Origin: Euprymna scolopes
Taxonomy: Eukaryota; Mollusca; Cephalopoda; Sepiida; Sepiolidae
Length of the DNA stretch: 29,319 nucleotides
Reading direction: 5' to 3'
Assembly (NCBI GenBank): GCA_024364805.1
Contig: CM044509.1
Location: 35,845,751-35,875,069 of the forward strand
In this document: piece after piece, positions 1 to 9,345 of the stretch
How the letters are laid out: the number at the start of each line of letters is the position of its first letter
Position numbering within the stretch: position 1 is the first letter of the stretch
Translations under genes and position numbers: made by a program
Notes under the pieces: generated by a model
Databases searched by the model: none
Seen by the model: only the letters and a program-made list of their open reading frames with translations
Told to the model about the DNA's origin: nothing

Positions 1-1119
1 ATGTTATATATTGTATATTATATATTGTATGTTATAATACAAGTGGTTTTTACTAGGGTGTCATTCTGGTGGCAGTTAAGTTTTTTTTTTCGAAAGGTGA
101 TATGCACTAGTTCAAAAATTATATTTTTGAAGATTATGACATGCTGAATGTATTCAAGGTAAAACCAATTTAGTATTATATATTAAATATATATATAAAA
201 AACAACACTTTAAATATGCTAGTATTACCGGCTTATTTCCAAATTGGCAACATTTAATAAATGGTGATCGAAAAAAAAAAAAGCAAAATAAACGGAATCT
301 GAATTACGTCTACTGAAAAGAAGCTAGTACATTTGGTGAGATGCTGTGCTGCATTGCTGGTACTTATTGTTTACAAGACATTTTATTCCAAACTTTAAAA
401 TGTTTTCATAATTTTTATGTTGAAAGCATAAGAAGTGTTTTGAAAACAAAAGTTATGTTGTGAAAAATATTTTTATAAATATTTTAATTTCTTAAATAAT
501 TTTTATAACTCACGAAAAAATTCATTTCGTGACATCTTGTTTCCATTCAACCTTTTTTATCCATTATGCTGATATGGTAGAAATAAGCCGATGTACTAAT
601 GAAACCAATGTTAAAACAATGTTTGTTTTTTTCTATTAATATGTAATACTAAATTGATTTTATTGCCAATACGTTCTACACAGGTTTCTCTTCACGATTG
701 TAGGTTTTTATAGTTGCGAAGAACTAACTGGAAATCTGTTGGAAAGTTCAATTGTCTTTCTTATGGTTAGATTTCAACTTAAATTTATATAGATAAAAAA
801 AAAATGGAAGCAAAATACAAAGCCAAGCAGAGGTTGAAAAATTCTGGTTTCCATATATACTATTAGAAAATGGATGACCAAAATAATATTCAGGGTAGCT
901 AAATAAATGTCAAAGACAGAAATGAATAGTGTTGTATAGAAATGCATTCGAAATGACAATGGTGGGTTAGAAACAAATAAACAGGACAAGAAGGATGCTT
1001 AGAAATGCAACTATGAGAATATTGTAGAATACAGAGTTTTGATTGAACCAATAGAATCTAGAAGTTGCTGAAGCAGTATCTGTTTCAACTATAAGAATTA
1101 AGAAAAAAATGTTATGGGA
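1..1119. other. AT-rich sequence without a recognised gene
   Basis: Starts with a TA-rich run (1-45). A long inverted or tandem structure is not evident. Short open frames on the minus strand (774-989, 967-1215) are hydrophobic, AT-driven and overlap a plus-strand LINE scrap, so they are treated as chance. Presumed CNK upstream intron. Confidence 0.5.
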
Positions 1120-1465
1120 AGGTGTAAAATGAAGAAGGGTAAGGTTATTGAAACGTGGCCAGTGAGGATTGAGGACATGTGTTGCATGGAGGGAAATGAT
1201 ATGAGAATGATACAATGGGTGTGAATATGAATTCTAAAGACAGACTTATTTCTGATGAAGTAAAAGGAAGATCAAATCTGAAACAGTATAAGGAGATGTG
1301 TGCAGAAGAGAAAACTTCGATGGTATGGTCATATTGAATGGATAATAAATGAGTTATTAGATATAGAACGGTTAAGGTAACAGGGTCAGTTGGCAAGAGA
1401 AGTCCAAGAAAAACATGGGAGTAATAAAAATGGACCCGAGGGATGAAGACTTCGCTAAAGATCAT
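1120..1465 (+). mobile_element. LINE remnant, C-terminal reverse-transcriptase tail
   Basis: Fragment of a non-LTR retrotransposon ORF2. One frame reads ETWPVRIEDM and then EGNDMRMIQW. Other frames supply RKLRWYGHIE and SPRKTWE further along. These match the order of a common LINE C-terminal tail (the SETWPVRVED, DMRMIRWM, RLRWFGHVE and RGRKTW blocks known from many invertebrate non-LTR elements). The pieces lie in different frames with several stops, so the copy is dead. A 162-codon minus-strand open frame across it (1145-1633) is a shadow. The clade cannot be settled from this scrap. Confidence 0.7.
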
Positions 1466-1741
1466 ATTTAATTTAGTATTTAATTTCTGAAAGCCATTCA
1501 AACACATGCCAGCAAGTAAAACAGAATATGATGATTGAGTTTCAATTACAAAAGCATGCTCAATACTGAGCATTAAATAGAGCTCATATATAGGTACATA
1601 TAATGATTGTAAATTATCATAATTTATCGCCAAACCAAATGATAAGGTTAAAATTGTTTTAAAAAATCTAAATAGTAAAAAAATTCCAGGAAGTCTACTT
1701 AAAAAAAAATTCTTATCTTCAGAACCAATGAGTCAAAAATA

Positions 1742-2278
1742 TACGAGGTTCGTTACAAAAGTAAGGCCTTCTATTTTTTAATTCAAAAATTAAAGCGTTG
1801 AAGAGCTATGAAGATGGGAATGGTACCATTTAAAACAAGCAACCTTTTCTGCTCCAGAATTTATTTTTCAACATAATCACCACCATTCATAATGCACTTT
1901 TGTCAACCTCTTTTGATGCCTCAGTTGTAAAAGTCTGTAGTGCGCTTTGTCACTGACAACTCTATTGCCACTCTGAAATCAATGAACCTATCTCCTAACT
2001 GTGTCATCAACTGCATTGGTTTTGTAAACGTTCAACAAGCGCCAGTGATTATTGATCGGTTCAATTTTTTTCTGCATGGAGGAATTCAATAATGTGGCTC
2101 TGTTTCTGATGCATTCCATGACAGGAGTTGCTTTCTTAGTCTCACACCGTCAATATCTGCAACAGAGATGGAACTTTTAGGTCATGAAGTTCAGTCATCA
2201 TAACAATGCAATTTGCAATTCTCTCTGATCAATTTGGAGGGAAAAATAGGAGGCATTACTTTTGGAACTTCCTTCATA
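1742..2278 (-). mobile_element. Internally deleted mariner element with both terminal repeats
   Basis: DNA transposon of the Tc1/mariner superfamily, coding strand minus. Seen: imperfect terminal inverted repeats of about 40 bp. The left begins TACGAGGTTCGTTACAAAAG and the right, read inward on the minus strand, begins TATGAAGGAAGTTCCAAAAG. Both end in TA, as expected for TA target sites. Inside, the minus strand carries an N-terminal helix-turn-helix-like piece (about 1950-2095; blocks resembling LHAEKIEPI and LLNVY) and directly after it the C-terminal block ending NGGDYVEK (about 1860-1935). The catalytic DDD core that normally lies between them is missing. Several stops interrupt the pieces. 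It is therefore a non-autonomous, MITE-like derivative of about 537 bp. Confidence 0.75.
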
Positions 2279-2589
2279 CATAAACATGATATGTCTAGCC
2301 ATATTGCTATCCAGATAAAGATTGAGATTTTAAGTTAGAATTAAAATTTTAAAACTTTAAATCTTAATCTTTAATTTTTGTGAAACACCAATGAAAGATT
2401 TTATATTTTTTTAAAGAAATTTTGTCCTTTTATTTCTACTTTAATGTTATTGTAAAATTCAATTTTATTTTTTTTATTTTACTTTTATTTTTGTATATTT
2501 TTTCTTAACTCGATTTTGTTCAAGTGTTAAAGATATGAGAGAGAGAGACGGAAATATAAGAACCAAAATGAACAAAAAAGATGTATGCC
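2279..2589. other. AT-rich spacer
   Basis: T-rich, low-complexity DNA with a short (GA)n run at 2538-2548. No gene, repeat or signal recognised. Confidence 0.5.
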
Positions 2590-3005
2590 AAAAGAAAACC
2601 CTTTTAGGGAGTTGAGTTAGTGCTTTTCAGGCACTCCCTAATAAAATAAATAATTCAACACAAGCTACTGAATAAACGAACAAACAACTTCGTAAAACTT
2701 AACAAGGAAAAGATTTATTGAAGCGAGTCAGGGTAAGATGCCAAAAAGATATAACTAGGATAAAACTTGTCTGCCTTTGCCCGGTAGTTATTCCCAAGTG
2801 GGAATCGTTGATACCGGTGTAGGCAGAGAGAGAGAGTGAGGAAACAGGTTTGCTCTCTTTGGCAAAAAAGGAGGAGTTTTTCTCGTCCGGAACAGAAGCA
2901 GTTAGAGTTCCTTAGGGGATAAGGAAGATCCCTGTGCTATGCCTCTGATTGGTCAGTATGTGCCATATAGCACAGTCAGGGGAGGCACTGACGCACAAGA
3001 AAAGA
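2590..3005. repeat. GC-richer unidentified repeat-like block
   Basis: This segment is clearly less AT-rich than its surroundings and has an abrupt change of base composition at each side. It contains a small hairpin AGTGC/GCACT near 2621-2637, a larger hairpin at 2771-2826 and a purine-rich stretch (2826-2925). The composition and hairpins suggest an inserted element, perhaps a solo terminal repeat or a SINE-like unit, but no family is recognised and no target duplication was found. Confidence 0.35.
2771..2826. repeat. Strong interrupted hairpin
   Basis: Seen: nested inverted repeats CTGCCT/AGGCAG (outer), CCGGTA/TACCGG (middle) and TTCCCA-ag-TGGGAA (inner), with short unpaired spacers. Eighteen base pairs fit within 56 nt. 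Nothing identifies it as a tRNA: no A-box or B-box pair is seen. Confidence 0.7.
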
Positions 3006-3210
3006 GTTCTATTTGTTTCTGCTACACACTTTAAAATGCATAATGCATTCTCAGAATTTTACTTATTGAAAATATTTCAGCCAAAAATTGCCCCCCCCCC
3101 TGTAAATAGTAAAACTTTACTCTGTTTTTGGCATCGTTAGCCATCACAATGCATATTTGCCAGAAGTTCATAGTTTATGCATTTCTCAGCAATTTTTTAA
3201 AAAAACGATA

Positions 3211-3422
3211 TATGAGGTGCCTTCAATAAGTTTTCAGACTTTTTTCGTATAGGCACTTTTATTGATAGTACATGAAACTCTAGTCCTCTTCGAAGTAATC
3301 TCCTCTGGCTGCTATACACTTGTATCGTTTGGACAACTTCTGGAAGGCCCCATAGAAGTCCTCTTGTGTGAGCATGTCAATCACAGCCTCTTTCATCTCC
3401 TCAATTGTCTCATAACGACAAC
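3211..3422 (-). mobile_element. Mariner transposase C-terminal fragment with one terminal repeat
   Basis: A single uninterrupted minus-strand frame of 43 codons (about 3279-3416) reads RYETIEEMKEAVIDMLTQED and ends with GDYFEED then a stop. This matches the C-terminal tail of a mariner transposase, where the block after the catalytic core is TIEEMKEAV...GDYFE. Beyond the stop the sequence runs into a terminal repeat ending TATGAGGTGCC next to a TA at 3209-3210. The rest of the gene and the other terminal repeat are absent. It is a different mariner lineage from the element at 1742-2278 and looks younger, since the retained frame is intact. Confidence 0.75.
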
Positions 3423-3789
3423 ACTAGTAATCATTACACAACATTCGTCTTAGCATGATTGCAAAACCACATCCTGTTGTGAGAGCCCAAATTGGGGAAT
3501 GTGGAGTTCCTCTCTTTATTATAATTAGTTTAAGATCTTTTACTTTGATGTGTGATGGTAATACTTATCTATGGATTAAATCTATGATTTACAGACTATT
3601 TGCAAAATATCTACTGACAAAACAAATTAGTTTGATTTGTTTTATGGCATACACACCCTTTTCGAGTTATTTACTGCAGAATCTGATCATTTTGGTAAAA
3701 GTTTCTATGCTTCAAGTTCTTTATATGATCAAATATTTATTCATGGTATTTGGTTTGTTTGTTTTGTAAGGGAATTTATTTTTGTTCTT

Positions 3790-3905
3790 GGCTTAACAAA
3801 ACATGTTTTGCAAAAGGGAGGACAAATTTTTCAAAAATATCAATATTTAGTGCATTTTAGGTCTGGAAGCCAATAGCCTCAGACAGCCTGATCTGGTAAC
3901 ACCAG
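3790..3905 (+). repeat. Dispersed repeat, copy 1
   Basis: Matches, in inverted orientation, a stretch at about 19728-19860. The best-conserved part ends with GCCTGATCTGGTAACACCAG near 3885-3904. The copies are diverged, with indels. Family unknown. The adjoining 3423-3789 is AT-rich with two short open frames (3455-3769, 3637-3876) that look like chance. Confidence 0.6.
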
Positions 3906-3989
3906 AACAAAATAAATTAACATGACTTTAGTATTAAAAAAAGTTTGGAAAAGGTTGATATACTGTAAGATAAAACGGCTCAATAAATA

Positions 3990-4167
3990 ATTGAAGCTGT
4001 TAAAGAACTTGAAGCCTTGCCAAAATGGTTGAATCTGGCATTAAATAATCCAAAAGTGTTGAGATGCTCTAAAACAAGACATCGAAATCAAAAAAAGTCC
4101 ACACCGATGATAACCATCGAATATCTCACTCAAGGCTGGAAAAAATATATGTTAAGAAAAAAATAAT
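3990..4167 (+). other. Open stretch of unknown origin before the first CNK exon
   Basis: One plus-strand frame stays open from about 3991 to a TAA at 4165-4167. It reads IIEAVKELEALPKWLNLALN at its start and TIEYLTQGWKKYM near its end. It has no ATG start in a sensible place and no donor site. It is not the CNK SAM domain. It may be a scrap of a mobile-element or duplicated coding sequence; I do not recognise it. Confidence 0.25.
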
Positions 4168-4242
4168 GACACTTGTTTGAATGCATTGAAGTTGTTTCTT
4201 TTTTAAATTATTTGATTTTTTTGTTTTTTTTCTTTTCTGCAG

Positions 4243-4469
4243 CGTTATGGGTTTGAGACTGAGAATTTACAGTCTCTTGCTTTGCAGTTGAGTGTCAAGG
4301 CTGGAAGTCTTGTATCAGAGCTGAAGAAACAGAATATGGAAGAAGAATCAAACAAAAATATTGGATCAAACAAGAGGGAGTCACACAGGCCGGCCCCCTC
4401 AGTATCCATTTTAACTGCTGTCTGTGATATTATCAGCTCTTTAAAACCAATCATTACATGGTTGGACAG
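4243..4469 (+). CDS. CNKSR: CNK/CNKSR exon, N-terminal half of CRIC domain
   Basis: Internal exon of connector enhancer of KSR, a membrane-associated scaffold that links Ras, RAF and other small-GTPase signalling. Seen: a pyrimidine-rich acceptor ending ctgcag at 4242, an open frame of 75 codons plus two bases, and a donor gtaagt at 4470. The peptide contains YGFETENLQSLALQL near its start and ILTAVCDIISSLKPIITWLD at its end. These line up with the vertebrate CNK2 segments YGLETENLKTLSHKL and [20 protein letters not shown] as I recall them. Between them is a polar linker rich in Lys, Glu, Asn and Ser, which is variable in the family. The exon enters in phase 0 and leaves in phase 2, completing an Arg codon with the next exon. 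The SAM domain that precedes CRIC in this family is not found in the 4.2 kb upstream and probably lies outside the window. A start codon is not expected here. The family call is strong; which paralogue or invertebrate single-copy form it is cannot be told. Confidence 0.9.
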
Positions 4470-4650
4470 GTAAGTCATCAAACAATCGATTAGTGCTCAA
4501 TTTTGGCTGACAGTTGTTTTCAACCCTTTTGTCTAAGATGATCCCCCCCATTTCAATTTCATCCCCCCGCCCCCGATTTGTAAACAGAATTTAAAAGAAA
4601 ATCCAGGAAATGATTTGAAGTAAGAAAGTGTTTTTTTTATAATGGTGTAG

Positions 4651-4880
4651 CATTACTCCAAAGGACAACCCAACATTGCTGATTATTCTTACTATTATGG
4701 TCTGTCAGTACTAGATCGAACTGATGATAAAGTACAGGGTATGGTCAGGATGAAGGTTCCATTGTGTATCCTCATTGATGGTATGGCATGTTATGTGAAG
4801 AACCAACATCCTGGTTCAAATGTTTTGGAGAATTTGAGTGAGAGCAACTTCACTCAAAGGGAAAGGATGGTTCTCATAAG
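4651..4880 (+). CDS. Unidentified exon-like open frame inside the CNK intron
   Basis: I do not recognise the product. Seen: a 230-base stretch open for 76 codons and two bases, bounded by an acceptor-like tract (ttttttttataatggtgtag) ending at 4650 and a good donor gtaagc at 4881. An in-frame TAG sits immediately before 4651 and an in-frame TAA overlaps the donor, so the open frame fits the splice borders exactly. The peptide looks like real protein: it begins HYSKGQPNIADYSYYYGLSV, has a mid segment GMVRMKVPLCILIDGMACYV and ends TQRERMVLIR. It lacks the low-complexity look of chance frames in this AT-rich window. Entry phase 0 and exit phase 2 are the same as for the CNK exon at 4243-4469. 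Inclusion between the two CNK exons would shift the frame and soon stop, so it could serve only as a replacement for the first exon, as part of another transcript, or as a relic. Confidence 0.45.
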
Positions 4881-5039
4881 GTAAGCGGGCCCCTAGACTA
4901 ACACAGATGAATCAGATTGAGTCTTTATAGAAGAGTCATCTGAAAAGGAAATCATCGTTGTATTGTTGCTGTATAAGTATGAGGAGTAAGAAACCACCCT
5001 CAGATTCCCTGTATTTAAAGAGATGTTTTTCTTTTTTTA

Positions 5040-5125
5040 CTAACGGGTCACCACTTATCAAGATCTAAGGGTTACTCAAGGATCAGGGCTAAAGAGATTG
5101 TCAGTTGGATGATGGTTGCCACCAT
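5040..5125 (-). repeat. Short repeat sharing the LINE 3' tail (copy A)
   Basis: Contains TCACCACTTATCAAG followed by a diverged copy of the segment found at the 3' ends of the LINEs at 19962 and 25892. It continues with GATTGTCAGTTGGATGATGG, which it shares with the copies at 8838 and 9265. Orientation is minus if read like the LINEs. No coding part is seen. Confidence 0.55.
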
Positions 5126-6312
5126 GAAAAGGTCAGGAACAATGGGTGGGATGGCAGAATATTACTTAATCGGAATTGACTATCCGATTATTCAAAAAAT
5201 CTGAACAAGTTTTTGTTCACAGACTTAAAAATGATTGTGCTGTAGTCATTTAAAAACAGGCATATGATATCTTCTAAAGGCAGGATATTCTAGGACAGAA
5301 ACTTTGATCATGAAAGTTTCTTTTGGTTTTTAGTAAAGAGGAAAAGGAAAGTTCTTTGTTGTAGTTGCAGCTATAAGAGTTCTTACAGGGAGATACGAGG
5401 TATTAGAATTCAGTGGTGTGTTATATATTCAGCAGAGGTGTTATGTTGTTAGTTTACTGGAAAACACCTCAAAGTAAAATGGTTTATTATTATGATTGTA
5501 TTGTTTAGATAGAAAATGTTATCTATGCAAAAAGTCATGTTAAGGTGAAATATTTATATTTAATAGTTCCCATGAATGTTAACTTGATAAATTAAATTTA
5601 AGCTAATGATAATAATAAAGATATGTGACAAAAACCAAAGATCTTTAGTTATGTGGGTGATGACGTCATGAAAAAGATAGATTTGAGATGCGTAGAATTT
5701 TAGTTACAAGAGAGAAGAGTTTGAGACAGAACACGTTAGCAAATGGACCGGGGATCTTCAGAGTTTTGGACTAGTGCCCGTGTAAGTCAGATGGGGTGAC
5801 TTAGCAAGATGTCGTCGTATGAAAAGCATACCAACTCTGAAAAGGAACCCAGCATGAATAAATGAAATATCCGTATATAATTGCAGCCATGGTGTTTTCA
5901 TTTCAGAGAAAAGCACTTTTGATTTCAAGATACACTGAACAGAATATTGGAGATACATATTTTTTGCTAGTGTTTCCATCGACAACGCTGTTTGTCTCTT
6001 GTTTAAACCATGTCGATAAACTGTTAATATATGTATACACACATCCACACACTATAGAGAACACTAGACAATCACAGATCACAAAACAATTGTTCTTTCT
6101 CCTTGGGTCGATGTTTTGTCATAATTCGCCACTGATGCTCATAGCTCCTGTGTGGAAAATTTTAATACACTTTGCTTTGAATTTGAACCATTTCCCTCAT
6201 TTCTTACTTTTGAGTTCAAGAATTTATGCAAAAAGGATGCTAATTCTTAAAAAAATGTCTTTTGACTCCACCATGTTATATTAGTTATTAATTAAAAAAA
6301 TTTCATTTTCAG

Positions 6313-6454
6313 GTCTCCATTTGAGGGGATGTATGAGCTGCGATTATTTCGCAAATCAATTGTGAAAATCGGGATTGAACTTCTTGATTATTCTTTGGCT
6401 TCTCTTTCTAACAAGACCAAAATGCAGCCATATGAACATGGATTGTTAAAGTCG
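6313..6454 (+). CDS. CNKSR: CNK/CNKSR exon, middle of CRIC domain
   Basis: Second visible exon of the CNK scaffold gene. Seen: acceptor ttttcag at 6312, then one base finishing the Arg codon and 47 full codons, then donor gtaagt at 6455. The peptide starts SPFEGMYELRLFRKSIVKIG and ends YEHGLLKS. Joined to the previous exon it gives WLDR-SPFEG, which matches the WLDRSPF block conserved in CNK proteins. The following stretch fits the helical CRIC segment IVKIGIELLDYSLAS. Phase 2 in and phase 0 out agree with both neighbours. The intron before it is 1,843 bp and the one after it about 19.0 kb. No stop or frameshift is seen. CRIC is a helical domain thought to help CNK bind partners; no catalytic function is expected. 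Confidence 0.9.
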
Positions 6455-7432
6455 GTAAGTAGAATCAAAGTATTTTTTACACTTTCAATTCATCAGTTTT
6501 AAATTTCCAAAAGGTTGGTGACTGAAACAAAACATCCCTGAAAAAATGCCGAAAAGCACAATCGTGGAAAAAAGAAAGATTTTCTAATATATTATTTTTT
6601 ACTGCAACAAAAATGATTAAATAGACCAGGGAATAGTAGACCAGGGAACAATTTGGGGGTGGGGGTATGGGTGAAAAATAACAGATGACTCATGATTGTC
6701 ACATTTTGCGGCCATCTTAGGTTAGATAATTCAATATCATTTAATCTTTTGTTATTTACAAACTAAAATTGTTGTGAACTTGTGTTGAATTACCTGCGTA
6801 CAATGAATCATTTCCCATGTGCATTGCTTTGGCATTTACCCCCCCCCCACAAAAAAGAAAAGAAAATTCATATACTATTAACAAAATAAACAAATAAACC
6901 AAGAATTGATATGTATTGTGAATATACTATGCCAAAAATAATGGAGAATTGTTTAACCAGTGGTTGCACTAATATTTATAAAGAATAACATGTCTATCAG
7001 TGAAATAAAGAAAAATAAAATAGAAAAAATCGTCTTAAACTGGAAAGAAAAACATAACAATTGATATAGAAAGAAAAGAATTAATATAGAAAGAAAAATG
7101 TAAAAGAAAAAAACTATTTCTCATAAAAAGAGTAAAGGATTTCTATCTGTATTCATTTGACGGTGCAAGAGCAGTACATTTCTTTATATATATATATATA
7201 AATGTATATGTATACAAACATTAATCTTTATTATAGAATGGCGAATCTTTTAGCCATACAAGCTTTCTTCCATATTTCTACTTGCATTTTTTTTTTACTT
7301 TCTCCCCACCTCCTCTTACTCTGGCCATACAATTTTGCACATTATATGAAAAAGAAATAAGGAAATCTAATTTCAGTGTGAATAGAAATAAAACCTACAA
7401 ATAAACCTACCCATCATCATCATCATAAGGTT

Positions 7433-7466
<34 letters not shown>

Positions 7467-7890
7467 GTATAAATAAAATAAAACATTACTACAATTAAAT
7501 TTTGGCCAAGATCAAAGTGTAGTATCTGTTCTTCATATGCGGCACTTCCATTTCTCGTTCTCTTTCAGTGGAGGAGAAATCCGTCACGACTGAGACAATT
7601 TTTATTTTTGTACCTTTTCTCCACGTTAAAAAACGACCCTGGTGTCTAACTCTGTCCCGTGGGGAGGCATTGTAAATAGGTACAATTAAATTTACAAAAA
7701 TGATCCAAGATGGTAAAAATAAGTATATTATAAATATTAAAGAATTAATATTCATAAAGTAATCTCAACCAGATGTAAAAGCTTGATAAAACCAAATAGG
7801 AGATAGAGCTTATAATACGAGCAAATAGTTAATAAAACATGTTAAAAAACACTTTGAAAAAGAGTTAAAAACATTTAATCTGAAAAGGAA
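6455..7890. other. Intron sequence with simple repeats
   Basis: AT-rich, with poly-C (6839-6848), (TA)n at 7185-7200 and 7435-7463, and (CAT)n at 7411-7427. From 7500 to 7755 an 86-codon minus-strand open frame exists but has no recognisable similarity. This part, somewhat GC-richer, may be an unidentified repeat. Confidence 0.45.
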
Positions 7891-7903
7891 ACAATAAGTG
7901 GAT

Positions 7904-7950
7904 AGTCCTTAATCCACTGAGTTTCGAAGAAATACTTTCCTTCTCATCAG
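7904..7950 (-). ncRNA. Hammerhead-core-like motif
   Basis: On the minus strand CTGATGA (7944-7950 on +) is followed by an 18-nt segment able to form a 7-bp stem with a 4-nt loop (7926-7943), then GAAAC (7921-7925). This is the spacing and closing G-C pair of the hammerhead ribozyme core and stem II. Downstream is a 7-bp hairpin AGTGGAT/ATCCACT (7897-7918). A proper stem III with a cleavage site and a stem I partner were not found, so activity is doubtful. Such motifs are known in Penelope-like elements and related retroelements. Confidence 0.3.
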
Positions 7951-7960
7951 AGGGTAGGAA

Positions 7961-8835
7961 TTAGCAAAATGTGGGATCAGATTTTGCATACAAAAGTATT
8001 TGATGTAAGTGCAAGTAAGTCAAAGATCTTACTTGATAGCCAAAAGTGAAGCAGAGGGAATAGGGTGAAGAAAAAGGTAATTTCATGTGAATGGATAGTC
8101 TGGTGAAAGGTAAAGTATCCAATGACGGTAAAATCCAAAAATGTAAATCCAAGAAAGATAATTAAATTTCCATTCGCAGAAGTAAAATCCAAGGAAATCG
8201 TGTAATTGGAAGATGGTCCAAAATAATCCAAAAGGCCAAAATCCGTGGAATGATTCACAAATATGTACAAGGAAAAGGGGGAAAAAATTCCAATAAAAAT
8301 ATATTAAAATAACTTTTATTTTAGAATGAGCAAGGTTAAAATCTGGTTGACTTTGTTCCAGCTTTCCTTTTTAGTGACTATTTCAGATAAAGATGCATGA
8401 AAAAATATGTAAGAAAGCATAAGTTGTTCTGGACTTTTGTAGTTTATCTCATTCATGCATCTCTATATTTTGTTTTCTAAGTTTGTCTACTCAAACGAGT
8501 TATTCTTCTCAAATCCCAGCTGGAGGCTTTGAACAAATCTTCTATTGTAACCAATATATTATCTGATCTTTTGTATTTTGCTTGAGATTGAACTGAATAA
8601 ACAAATCTGCAAATAGCTACGAACCAGTGAAGAGTTTCTTTTAGGATTGAGATCTCAAATTACTCTCAAACCAAAGAAAGCTGGTCAGCTTTTAAAGTTT
8701 ATTTTAAGTTATTCCTCTAGAAAATAAATTACAATTCTGTTCATCTCAAAAACTTAAAACTGCAGGACGTTTTTAGTTTTTCATTTTGAGAAAATTTGTT
8801 AGCATTCAAAGGTTATTATATTTTTATATACTGAA
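7961..8835. other. Intron sequence, nothing recognised
   Basis: AT-rich. Two overlapping minus-strand open frames (7961-8270) look like chance or an old repeat. A few sub-repeats of aaatccaa occur around 8130-8235. Confidence 0.4.
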
Positions 8836-8837
8836 AT

Positions 8838-8915
8838 GTCACCAGATAAAGGTTTGAAGGCCACTCGAGGATAAAGGTTAATAAGATTGTCATTTGGCAA
8901 TGAACAACACCTTTA
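8838..8915 (-). repeat. Short repeat sharing the LINE 3' tail (copy B)
   Basis: Contains TCACCAGATAAAGG and CACTCGAGGATAAAGGTTAA, then AAGATTGTCATTTGG. It is similar to the LINE tails and to copies A and C, in the same orientation. About 80 bp; no coding part. Confidence 0.5.
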
Positions 8916-9090
8916 AAGATAAGTTTTTGGCTTTCCTCTTAGTCTTTTCTATTGTCTCTGGGTTCATTCTGTCGCTCTAAGTGCCCATCTGTTGTCTGTA
9001 GATCTCAAAAAGTGATTTGCCCATTTGTTTAACCATTTTATGTTTACTCCAATTTATTGTCCTATTCAATTTTTTCTAATTTTAGTGCAT

Positions 9091-9112
9091 AGATGAACAC
9101 AGTTGTTCATCT
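9091..9112. repeat. 8-bp hairpin
   Basis: AGATGAAC and GTTCATCT separated by 6 nt. Significance unknown. Confidence 0.4.
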
Positions 9113-9261
9113 GATTGGATTTGAACTTGACATGACTGAATCCATATTCCATTCTGGCACATCTATTAGAAAAATCCTTTTATATTGCAGCATGTTTTTT
9201 TTTCACTTTTTCTTTTCCATATTCCTAGTGCATTTGTTGTTTAGCAACTTTCTGTTTTACT

Positions 9262-9345
9262 AATGAGTCACCACTTTACAATGAAACCTTGCTCAAGGAT
9301 AAGGGTTAATAAGGTGGATAGTCAGTTGAATAATCATAAATACTA
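9262..9345 (-). repeat. Short repeat sharing the LINE 3' tail (copy C)
   Basis: Contains GAGTCACCACTTTACAATG, then TCAAGGATAAGGGTTAATAA and GATAGTCAGTTGAATAATC. It resembles copy A most closely, including the flank ttactaa-gggtcaccactt. Same orientation as the others. Confidence 0.55.

Larger units (their letters stand above)
4470..6312 (+). other. CNK intron (1,843 bp)
   Basis: Intron with consensus gtaagt and cag ends. It carries the exon-like frame at 4651-4880 and a short repeat at about 5045-5125. From 5650 to 6290 stop codons are scarce on both strands, giving overlapping open frames on - (5758-6048) and + (5862-6284, 140 codons). Neither resembles a known protein or has splice borders I can defend, so I treat them as chance. 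An 8-bp CRE-type palindrome TGACGTCA lies at 5661-5668. About 5130-5640 shows nothing further. Confidence 0.8.

Noticed and set aside
1145-1633. 162-codon minus-strand open frame
   Set aside because: It lies antisense to a plus-strand LINE tail and has no similarity of its own.
2771-2826. tRNA or tRNA-derived SINE head
   Set aside because: The hairpin lacks a cloverleaf and A-box/B-box promoter sequences.
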